This document shows positions 23,395-33,350 of a DNA stretch of 64,000 bases, in pieces. This stretch comes from Sphagnum magellanicum (taxonomy: Eukaryota; Streptophyta; Sphagnopsida; Sphagnales; Sphagnaceae). Where the stretch lies: NCBI GenBank assembly GCA_021904315.1, contig CM038916.1:5793065-5857064 (forward strand), given 5' to 3'. A model generated the notes under the pieces. The model made no database searches. It was not told where the DNA came from and was given only the letters and a program-made list of their open reading frames with translations. Numbering within the stretch: position 1 is the stretch's first letter; each line of letters starts with the position of its first letter. The translations under genes and the position numbers were made by a program.

Positions 23395-23585
23395 AAAGAA
23401 ACACCGGTTCTGGGTATTTCAAAAAATCAGAATCAAAGAACTGATTGGTTCTGGGTATTTCAAAAAATCAGAATCAAAGAACTGGTTGGTTCCTGGTATT
23501 TGAAAAACATCAGAATCAAAGAACTGCCAGTTCTGGGTAATTTCAAAACCCTCAAAGAACTGCCAGTTTTCTGAAAGAACCATGT
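23395..23585. repeat. Tandem repeat, about 52 bp, four or more copies
   Basis: GGTTCTGGGTATTTCAAAAA followed by ATCAGAATCAAAGAACTG repeats with drift; the last copies are shortened (GCCAGTTCTGGGTAATTTC). A related GGTCAGTTCTGGGGG motif occurs twice just downstream (about 23612 and 23653). A hairpin, GGTTCTTTGATTTTTCAAAG, opens the array. Confidence 0.8.
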
Positions 23586-23785
23586 TCTTTGACTTCATAA
23601 ATTTTTGCTGGGTCAGTTCTGGGGGTGGGTACCATGAAAAATTTATTTGCCAGGTCAGTTCTGGGGGCGGGGTTTTTGTGAGATGGGAACTGCTGGTGAT
23701 ATACCTATGTATCCAGTCTGAAAACTGGCAAAGAACCAGTGCTGCCTGAAAGAACTGCCCAACACTGGTACAAAGCAGAAATCCA

Positions 23786-23935
23786 TCATGCTATCTCTAC
23801 AGGTCCATGCAGGATATATACATTTCTCTGGTGTTGCTTCCCAATACCCACAACTGTATCATGCTATCTCTACAGGTGTACGGTGGATATATACATTTCT
23901 CTGGTGTTGCTTCACAACATCCACAGCCATTACTC
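23786..23935. repeat. Two-copy direct repeat, about 73 bp
   Basis: ATGCTATCTCTACAGGT, then GGATATATACATTTCTCTGG and TGTTGCTTC.CAA occur twice, starting near 23788 and 23861. Confidence 0.85.
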
Positions 23936-24934
23936 AAGATTCTTAGCTGATTGATAAGGGTAAATGAACCTGATGTGAATGACTTAGTTGGAGAATTTTT
24001 GTTTTCTCTCAGCAGCTATTTAAGTATGATAGGATTTGGAGTGAGAAGTGAGTGTATAGATCTACAGTTTTCTGGATTCAATTCACTATTTGTAATTTCA
24101 TATGGCTTCAGCATTTCAGTATCTGTTGTGTCATTGAATCTTGGGTGGCAATTTGAATGCTGTTGCTGCTGCACAAATGTGTGCAATGGTGTTGTATGGG
24201 AAGATGCAACGATGCCTACATTTGGTTTTCCTCACATGGTGTTGTTTGAAGGATGGATTTGGGATTGCCAGATGATGTAATATGTGTATCTTAACTCCTT
24301 AGTCTCTCTCTTGTCTTCTATACTGTGCAGGAAGGCAGCAATGTTGAATCTCTGAGCACAGAAATTTCACTGATGTCAGGATTTTTCTGCAGGATAGAGG
24401 AAGAAATTTGGGCTGATTTTCTGCTTCATGGAAGATGAATGTCCCATGCTAAAGCTCATGCCCTGTGACCAACAGCAATTTTTGTTTTTTGTTTTTGCAG
24501 ACCAGTGCGATTTGAATGCCATCAGAGCAGGTCTGGTAAGATTGCACCATTAAGACTATGTCACTTCAGATTGATTTATGCTTATTCAACTTATAGTTTC
24601 CTACTAAGTCTTTATAAAAGGCTACTAGGTGCAGCTGATTCTTATCCAACTATATACAACAGAACAAAAGTAGCAAATTGATGTCCATCATCATCTTTAG
24701 CTATTGTAACAAATGCCTAGTTTTTGCACCCCATAACTTGCATCAGATTTCTTAGTCTTATAACTGATAGTAACAGAAGGGTTGCCAGTTTTTAAAGCTA
24801 TGTGACTTGGTTTTCATCTTCTTAAGGAGTTTTGATGCTACGCATGACATGAGGATTGATGCAAAGTTTGACAGACTTTGTTTCTATGATAGTCCCTATC
24901 TAAAAGGGCTTCACCCAGCTCAGATGAAGCTTAA
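23936..24934. other. Spacer and 3' flank of the HMA gene
   Basis: No coding region is supported. The part nearest 24935 probably includes the 3' untranslated region of the minus-strand HMA gene. Confidence 0.4.
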
Positions 24935-26541
24935 TTAGTAGTAGAAGTATCTAGTATAATCAGGACCAAGGGCAAATGTTACAGGATAGAGGTCTTCCTT
25001 CGGCTCTTCAGGCTTCTTTGCCTCCACTTTCTCTTGTGCTTTGGGCTCCTCCTCCTTCTTTTCCTGTTTTTCGCCTTCTGTTTTTGGAGCCTCCTCTTCT
25101 TTCTTTTCTTCCTTAGGTTCTTCTTTTTTCTCCTCCTTTGTTCCTTCTGTCTTCTCCTCTTCCAGCTCGGCCTCTTCCTTCTCTTCTTCTTTCTTCTCCT
25201 CTGCCTTTGGATCCTGTGAGACATCATCAGTGATCAGTAAACACATCAGGATCCTCTCTGAACTTCCAGTAGAAGTCAGTCCTTTATGGGCTGTTTTCAC
25301 TGTTTCTCAATTCAACTGTTTCTTGTGGGTTCTACTCCTATCTGATGATGGTCTTTGTGCAAGCATGAGGCAAGACAATATTAGTATTCTCTGTTTTGAT
25401 TTTGACTCTAAAAAACATTTATAGCCAAATCCTGAGAGTTTTTTCAGACAATTCATACCTCTTTTGCCTCCTCTTTGTTTTCTTCTGCCTTAGGGGCTTC
25501 CTCCTCCTTCTCTTGTGTCTTCTCTTCAGCTTTTGGGGCCTCCTCCTCCTCCTCCTCCTTTTTCTCTCCCTTCTTTTCCTCAGGTGTCTCTTTCTTTTCT
25601 TCTTCAGCAGCACCCTTCTCCTCCTTTTTCTCTTTTGGGTTCTCCTCTGCCTTCTCCTCTTTTTTGTCTTGTGTTTTCTCGTCTTTCAATTCCTGCTTAG
25701 GCTCTTCCTCCTTCTTAGGCTCCTCTGGCCAAAATGATGTAAGCTTTCCAGATTTGGAAACTCGTTTGAATACATCATTTGGCTGCACGGCACCTGTGAC
25801 TGTCACTTTCTGTGCAGGAAAATCAATTGTGTACGAGATTACTCCTGCCAGAAAGGTAATGCTGTGAATTTGATGACCAAGGATCGTCTTAACAATAATC
25901 TTGTATCCAGGGTCAGTGAATCCACCGATCAAACCATTTTACAGCACAGTTCTTAGACTGTTCTGTTCCTTGATCAGTTTATAGAGAGAGAGAGAGGGAG
26001 GTTGGGAATTGATGTAATCTAATGTGAGAGAGTACCCGGTATTCGTTTGACAGCACGCTTGACAGAGCCTGCACACCCTTCACAGTGCATTATCACCTTC
26101 AGGATCACTGTTTGCACCTCAACTATCTGCACAAGAGATGTATGATCACCACCCACCCACCCATGAGACTGTTTATCTGCAGTGATCAAATCAATTCTGG
26201 TGGAAACAATTCTGGAGACTGAAGATGGAGTATGATGTTACATGAAGTTTCACTCTAGTAGCAGCAGCTGGTTAGCCAGCGACTTTTTTTCCATTCAAAA
26301 TTGCAACTTGGGTATGTGATTCCTAGACCCTGCAGGCACTCTTCCATTCAAGATTGCAACTTTGGTATGTGATTCCTGGACACTGCAGGCACATTTTCAT
26401 TCAAGATTGCAACTTGGGTATGTGATTCCTGGACATTGGAGGCAAAGAAAAATTGTTGATGATGATGTCCAAACTTCAAACAAGTCTAAAAACTGGAAAG
26501 GAGAGAAAGAGACACACTTGAGCAGCAGCAGCAGCAGCCAT
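24935..26541 (-). CDS. Heavy-metal-associated (HMA) domain plant protein with Lys/Glu-rich tail
   Basis: Minus-strand exons 26126-26036, 25844-25459 and 25213-24935 are firm; a first exon 26541-26518 (MAAAAAAQ) is inferred from an ATG and a CAA|GTGTGT donor whose phase fits. Total 259 residues. The HMA fold reads VQTVILKVIMHCEGCAGSVK with the metal-binding MxCxxC (Met21, Cys23, Cys26), then IDFPAQKVTVTGAVQPNDVF. From about residue 75 the protein is almost all Lys/Glu/Pro/Ala, split by an intron, and ends LGPDYTRYFYY. In plants this architecture belongs to the HIPP/HPP metallochaperone-like families, which bind Cu, Zn or Cd and act in metal handling and stress. No C-terminal CaaX is present, so isoprenylation is not predicted, unlike typical HIPPs. 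Confidence 0.86.
26289..26442. repeat. Three-copy 53-bp repeat in intron 1 of the HMA gene
   Basis: TTGCAACTTGGGTATGTGAT then TCCTGGACACTGCAGGCA recur at about 26301, 26354 and 26407. They lie between the inferred first exon and the HMA exon. No clear splice-site copy was found in this array. A short (CCCA)n run lies at about 26150. Confidence 0.85.
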
Positions 26542-27141
26542 GGTGCCAACACACTTTGTTGGAATGTGAGAAGTTGCACAGAGAGAGAAAGAGAGAGAGA
26601 GCTTCTTTGGAGTGCAGATCACTCCCCAGCTCAATAACAGATTCTAACAGTTGCAGCAGCAGTAGCTTCTGTCTCCTGATATTTGAGTCAGCTGCTGATT
26701 GCTAAAAGGAAAATGTTGTTGGGATTGTGGGTTCTGTTTGAAGTGGAACTGCTTCAAGAAAAACAGGAAACTGGGCCTTCTTCACTCTTCCCAACAAGGG
26801 GAGCTGTTGCTGTTGATCAGCACTACTGACTGACAGACTGGGCCCCTTCTTCTTCGTCTCCACAAAGAGTCATCCTTTCTTGAGCTTCTCTTGACCATTT
26901 CTGCTTTAAGATAAGCTCCTTCTCTCTCTGCTTTACTGTTACATCATCAACAGGCAGCTTCAGGCACACTGTCCAACAGCATGCTACCAAACACTCTTCT
27001 TCTTTCTACTCTCTCTTGTTTCTCTCCTTCCTCTCTCTGCATATATGTACATTTGCCAAACCATTTGCCATTTCCTTTGGTTTTTTGGTCCAACAAAATG
27101 GGGGACCCACTGTTGTGTGTCATTTGCTGAGCATGTGCATT

Positions 27142-27144
<3 letters not shown>

Positions 27145-27183
<39 letters not shown>
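27145..27183. repeat. (CT)n microsatellite
   Basis: A perfect CT run of about 38 bases. A complementary GA run lies about 940 bases downstream. Confidence 0.92.
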
Positions 27184-27187
<4 letters not shown>

Positions 27188-28116
27188 TGGGGAGGGAGGG
27201 GTATGTACTTTGGGCAACCCCCTTCCCCCACCTTCTTCAAAACAAATACATGCAGGCATTTTTTTTCTTTACTTTGCCTGCAAAGCCCTCCAGCTTCCCC
27301 CTCCCTCTACAGATGTTTTGTTTTGCATCTGCCCTCCAAGCATCTGTTCCATACTTCCCAGATTCAGACACACACACAGTCCAACAATGTCATGTATTTT
27401 GCATGGTGGGGAAGAGGAGGAGATTACTAGTAGTGTCATACATCTTGCATGGGTGAGAGGGGGAGGAGGAGAATATTTTTGCAGGGTGGTAATGCAGATT
27501 TTTGCTGCAGCATCAGCAGCAGCTGGTGTGGATTGTTTTTCTGAATGGAAGTTTGTTGTTGTCTGGATTTTCTGAGCTGCTAATCTTGTCCTGGACAATT
27601 GGGCAGTTAGTAGAAGAAGAAGAGAATTCGGTCAATTCAGAAGTTAAGGAAGGGCAGATTGCAACAGCAAGCAAGTAATGTTTTCCTTCTCCTTCTTTTT
27701 CTTTCACAACAATTGTATGTTTTGAGGGACATGTAAGTACATGTATGAATGGTTTTTTTTTGTTTTTGTTTTTGTTTTTGTAGGTGTGTATTGCAATGGA
27801 AGTATTCGATTTCAACTCATCAATACTGGAGCTTTGTTTGATTGATACAGAAGCAGGAATTTCTGCAGCCGCAACAATCACACAAGGTACAATAATTAGA
27901 TGCTGATTGCTCCAGGGAGAATTTTTTAAAGTTGAATAAATCTGGCAGAGAGAGAGGGAGAGTAGGTATGTACGAGTCTTTTAGAAATTGTGTGCACATA
28001 ATGTGTTTTTTTTGTAAAAAATCTTTTAATTGCTCAGACACTCTCGAGAGTGGACCAAAAGGTTGAAATACTTCCTTTTTCTTTTCCCTTTTTTTTGTTC
28101 TAAAACTCCATAAAAG

Positions 28117-28120
<4 letters not shown>

Positions 28121-28160
<40 letters not shown>
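28121..28160. repeat. (GA)n microsatellite
   Basis: A perfect GA run of 40 bases, in inverted orientation to the CT run at 27145. Confidence 0.92.
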
Positions 28161-28162
<2 letters not shown>

Positions 28163-28484
28163 ACACAACTACTAATAAGTTGAAATTGTGATTGCACCCA
28201 AATGTTGAAAGGCAAAAACCCAAAAGGCAAAAAAAGCTGCAGGAATGTGCACAAGTTGAATCATTCCATGAAGGAGGAGATAGGACTGTCCACAAGTTAG
28301 ATTTACTTAAACCCAAAAAAGCTTTTAGTACTTAGTAGGTGAGAGAGACACACTTGAGTGGAAAATAAGCATGAATGTTGGCACACAACCTGTCTGAATG
28401 AGATTTATTGGCTATGTCCAAAACTTGGGATAGAGGCATTGATGATCATCATTGGGATAGAGGCATCAACAATGAACCCTTGGG

Positions 28485-29345
28485 AGCACATTGCAGATCA
28501 CATCGTATTTAATTCGTTGCTATTGTTTAGTGTTTGCTTTTGAAGGAGCTCTTTTTGGGTGGGTATAAGTAGAGGTGAAAAAACAAAAGTTGCAAATCAT
28601 ATCGTATTTAATTCGTTGCTATTGTTTAGTGTTTGCTTGAAGGAGCTCTTTTTGGGTGGGTATAAATAGAGGTGAAAAATCAAAAGTTGCAAATCATATC
28701 ATATTTAATTCGTTGCTATTGTTTAGTGTTTGCTTGAAGGAACTTTTTTTGGGTGTTTACTCTTCTTGGGTGGGTATAATTAGAGGTGAAAAATTAAAAG
28801 TTGTATCTCACGATCGTATTTAATTCGTTGCTATTGTTTAGTGTTTGCCTAAAGGAACTTTCTTTTGGGTGTGTATTCTTTTTGGGTGGGTATAATTAGA
28901 GGTGAAAAATCAAAAATTGTAGATCATGATCGTATTTAATTCATTGCTATTGTTTAGTGTTTGCTTGAAGGAACTTTTTTTTTGGGTGTTTACTCTTCTT
29001 GGGTGGGTATAATTAGAGTGAGAAATTAAAAGTTGTAGATCATGATCGTATTTCATTCGTTGCTATTGTTTAGTGTTTGCCTGAAGGAACTTTCTTTTGG
29101 GTGTGTATTCTTTTTGGGTGGGTATAATTAGAGGTGAAAAATCAAAAATTGTAGATCATGATTGTATTTAATTCATTGCTATAGTTTAGTGTTTGCTTGA
29201 AGGAGCTCTTTTTGGGTGCATATAAATAGAGATGAAAAATCAAAAGTTGCAAATCATTTCATATTTAATTTGTTGCTATTGCTTAATTTTTGCTTCAAGG
29301 AACTTTTTTTGGGTGGGTATAGATAGAGCTAAAGAATTGAAGGTA
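28485..29345. repeat. Eight-copy tandem array with two unit lengths (about 97 and 116 bp)
   Basis: TTGCTATTGTTTAGTGTTTG (or a one-base variant) starts near 28517, 28616, 28713, 28828, 28944, 29060, 29176 and 29273, giving spacings 99, 97, 115, 116, 116, 116 and 97. Long units carry about 19 extra bases (near GGGTGT.TA.TCTT). Each unit contains GGTATAA.TAGAG.TGAAAAA, a TATA-like run, and a GATCATGATCGTATTT or similar block. No coding potential. Confidence 0.93.
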
Positions 29346-31760
29346 GGTTGAATGTATGAGCCTTAGGCAAGAGAAGTTGGAATTGCATTAAAAATAAATT
29401 AAAATTTAGATAAGTTAAAATTAATCCTATTCTTGATACCATCATATTTTATCCCTTATGTATTGGCTAGAGTTAAATTCTCATCAACTATATAATTGAG
29501 AATTTCAGTTTTCAATTTCAATATTATTTACTCCCTCTTTTCTTTTTTTTGCACTTTTCTTTTTTTTCTGTTTCCACAACTTTTTGGAAATTTTGTCCTC
29601 AAAGTTTTTTAAATTTGTCCCATCGGGTTCCATGTGTGATACACATATCTCATTGACACCTTCAATGTTTTATCATTCGCAAATATTGCTAGACAGTTTG
29701 GAAATATATGCTTTTCAAAAGTGGTAGTTGCCTATTGCTCATTTGATTATTTATTTATTTATCTATCTATCTTTTTTTTCCTATTTCCATTATTCAAGGG
29801 AAAACTATCGGGCAATTGTTAAATGTTATTTTCTTTTTTTTGCAGAATTCACATATAACCAATGTTCTTTTTCAAAAAAACATTCTAGACATTTCATGAG
29901 AAAGCTTATACTTTTTTTTGTTTTGTTATTTCTTTTTTCTTTTTTCTTTTTCTTTTGAAGGATGGGGGGGGAAATCAGGTCTCATTTATCTTTCTTTATC
30001 AGTAGCAAAAAGAAATATTGAAAAATAAATAAAGATTGAATCAAATTGTAGCTCATTGAGAAATAAATAGATAAATGGAGTACCACCAAAACATGGGATG
30101 GGAATAGGAAATATAGTTTCATAAAATATTATTTTGCAATGAAACATTTGATATATGCAACCCAAAACAATTAGATTTCTTTTTATAATAATTTTTTTGT
30201 GGGAAAAAAATTTCCACACAAGTGATGAAAATTTTGATGTTTTTATCAATTTTCTAATGCATCTAAGTGAAAAGAAAATAAAAATAATCAATTCAAAAGT
30301 GAAAAGTAAATAAGGGTTTAAGGTTTTTTTTTTTTTGGGTTTGTTGCATACTTGAGATTGAAGCATTGTAAAACTCTTTTGGAACCACCATATGGTCCTA
30401 AAGGTTTTAGAGTTTTGGTATTGAGCACAAAATGCATGGTTAAAACCCACAAGTAAACAAAAGGAATAATATCTTGGGTAGTTGCTTAGCAGTCGAGTCA
30501 TGAATAAGATTGTTTGGATTTTTATTGAAATCAAGATTGATAAAAGTTAATTATTTTTAAAAATAGTAAATGGTTTAAGTTTAAGTGCTTAACCAATTCC
30601 AAATTAAAGCATTTAGGAATTGTTATCTTTGCTTCTTTAATACATTGCACTTTGTGTCTAGCCTATGTTTTCATTTTGCATTATTGATTTTCGTTGCCTT
30701 TGCAAATGTGTGTTTTTTCAAGGGCATTTGCTTTGTTGCCTACTTTGTTAATTGTCAAATTGATGATGGTAAGTTATATTTACATTGTTTTTCATGGGTA
30801 ACAATTTCAAAACAAAGTATGAACAATTTCTAGAGACATACAATGGAGGCCAATGCAAAATGGTTTTAATTAAGAATGTGACAACAACCTCCAAAATAAA
30901 CCATTTTTTGAAAGCACAACATTCCATAATTTCTAACAAGGTGATTGATGAAGGTGTTCAACCTCACCTTCCTTACTTGCACAACAAACTATCAAGCACT
31001 AGGCTAACACTAAGAAAGGTAAATCTTTTTCCTCATTTGCAATAGGAATTTTTTTGTTTTTTCAATTCTAGGAAAAAGTAATAAGCAATTGCTCATTGCT
31101 TATGTAATGGGAGATTAACTACGTAATATTAAATACATATCTAGATAATAACCAAATCAATAATAAAAGAACGGAAACAACATTGGTCAACTAGCCTATT
31201 TTTTGAACTCAAGTTTTTTTTTAATTCTATAAAAAAATTGGAATTCTTGGAAAATCATATCAATCACCCACCTGATGACTTTCTCTTGAATCTAGAAAAA
31301 AAAATATTAAATGGTTGTTTGAATTTTTTTTGCAAATGTCAAAAAAATTATTTGGGTTTTTCCAAGTATTTTTCGCAAAAAAAAATTTATTTTTGTTTGT
31401 TTGAAAAAAAAGTGTTGAACAAGTACTTCAAAAGTTTCACAAGTTTTTTTTTGGATTTTTAATCTCCAATGTTTCAAATATGTTTTTCCCCCAAAATCTC
31501 TAAGGAAACTCGACAAGTGGCTAATCAATGTTTTTCTTCCAACATATCATACAATGAGCCTCAAATGGTTGTTTGATATTACTTTTCATCCAACATTTGG
31601 GAAGAAAATCACTAAATGGACACCTCATGTTTCTTTTTTTAATCTTAATTATATTTTGGGTTTTTTTTTTTTTTTAATTGAGGAATAAGAGCACCATGCA
31701 ACCATTTTATGTTCTTGTGACATTTAGGAAGAAAATTATCAAGTGGTTGCCCAATGCTTT
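29346..31760. other. AT-rich gene-free DNA
   Basis: Long poly-T/poly-A runs and AT-driven open frames, including a 182-codon minus-strand frame at 29986-30534 with no recognisable domain. No gene is supported. Confidence 0.5.
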
Positions 31761-32150
31761 CACTACAAGAAATCATAACCTTTCAAAAGGTTGAATTTGA
31801 TTAAGATGTTTATAATTATCAAAAGGGATGTCCATCTTGACTAAAGGCTCAAGGCATGAAAAATGCATGGTTCTTCTAATGAGAATTATTTTGATTAAGG
31901 TGACCTTTTTTTAGTACGTGTCAATCCAAACATTTAGTCAAAAGGGACCAAAAAAAAGGGGCTCAATCATGATGGCCAAGGTTTAATCAAATTGACCATA
32001 CAAGTGGACCTCTATAATAATAATATGACATTTGATAATATAACCTTGATTATGTGACACATTTTCACACAATCAAACTATTTAAATGTTAAATCCCTCC
32101 TTAATACAAATATGGCCCTCAATTATATATGACAAATTGAAACCCCCCCT
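31761..32150 (+). mobile_element. CACTA-type transposon left end (candidate)
   Basis: CACTACAAGAAAT at 31761 matches the conserved terminal inverted repeat of plant CACTA (En/Spm) elements. About 400 bases inside it hold repeated direct and inverted short motifs (TTTGATTAAG at about 31797 and 31890, TTTAATCAAATTGACCA near 31981, CTTGACTAAAGG near 31835, TTTAGTCAAAAGGGACC near 31935), as expected of CACTA subterminal repeats. The matching right end (TTTCTTGTAGTG) was not found, so the element is truncated or eroded. Confidence 0.5.
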
Positions 32151-33004
32151 TTGGTCATATTACAAAGGTAATTAGTTGTATGAAATTGATGAAACCCATA
32201 TTATTCTTAAGGTCTATGTGTGCATGTATGTACATGCCCAAGTCTCATAGCTTTGTTATGTAACATCAAAATCCTAAAGTGGTAGAATAGCCTTCCTACA
32301 AAGTCCATTAAAAGAACTTAAATTTGTTTTATTTTCCATTCTTCACTTATCCATAAACCTAGCAAAACCTTTTCAATCTTTTGGTTTTCCTTTTAGATGT
32401 TCAAATGGGATTGAACTTGGAGTTTCTCCTCTTGTCCTCGAGATACCATACAATGTTGTATTTTGTCCCACACTATATTAGCACTCATTTACAAGTGTGT
32501 GAGCCACAAAGCTCCTTGGGCCTCAAGTCTCCACCTTGGTCTTGGCTCCTTACATATCTTTGTTTATATTTTATTGTAGGTACATTCCTCATAGTGTGTC
32601 CTTGCCTTGGCTTTATGACGGCTCACATATCTTAGTTTAAGTATAATTTGTTTTTAGGAGTTGTTTTTTCAAGCCTCTTTAGTACATCCTTGCTTTGATT
32701 TTGTACATTATCTTTTATTACCTTTTGGGGGGGGCTTTTTATAAATGAAAGCTTGGAGCCTTTTCTTTGTTGTCTAATTTCAACAAGGTGTGGGGTCCTC
32801 GGCATGTCATGTGTTTGAGAATGGCTAGTTTTATGGAAATTTTGAAGGCTTAAGGTTGAGACTATTAGGTGATGTTTTTGTTACCTTATGCCCCCTTGGA
32901 TGAAGCCCCTAGTTATAGCCCAACTTGGTTGTTTCCTTTCTCTACATCCTCCCCCTTGCCAACCAAAAAAAAAGAAGTGGAACTCAATGAAGCTTGTGCC
33001 TAAA

Positions 33005-33350
33005 TATAATTGGGCTTTGAAATTGCTAATGGGTTGAGTTCAATTGAACTTATGTCTAAGCTTTGAAATTGGTGTTGGTTGGGTTGATTCAAATGAACTT
33101 CTATCTATCCTTGGGGTTTGAAATTGATGTTATGGTTGGATTAATTGAACTATTGATTAATGTTGGGTTTCAAAATTAATGTTGGGTTGGATTCAATTAA
33201 AGCCTCGATCAAGTACATCTAGGCTTTGAAATTGATGGTGGGACGTTGTGTTCATTTAAACTTTTATTTAGTCTTGGGCTATGAAATTGGTGTTGGAAGT
33301 TGGGTTCAATTGATCTTTTAGCTATTGATGGGCTTTAAAATTGGTGATGT
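33005..33350. repeat. Degenerate tandem repeat, about 50-60 bp
   Basis: GGGCTTTGAAATTG.TGTTGG followed by GGGTTCAATTGAACTT, with drift, recurs about seven times. It ends exactly where the transposase relic begins. Confidence 0.75.

Larger units (their letters stand above)
26542..28480. other. Promoter side of the HMA gene, CT-rich then spacer
   Basis: The region is rich in CT tracts, GCAGCAG runs and purine/pyrimidine asymmetry. Many open frames overlap here on both strands but they are low-complexity artefacts. It probably holds the 5' untranslated region and promoter of the HMA gene. Confidence 0.45.

Noticed and set aside
25034-25867. Several plus-strand frames rich in Leu/Phe or Ser
   Set aside because: They are mirror readings of the Lys/Glu-rich tail exons of the minus-strand HMA gene.
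27016-27575. Overlapping plus-strand frames upstream of the HMA gene
   Set aside because: Low-complexity CT-rich sequence with Ser-Leu repeats; no start context, splice structure or domain.
28485-29345. CRISPR-like array
   Set aside because: Units are contiguous 97-116 bp repeats without unique spacers, in a plant nuclear sequence with no cas genes.
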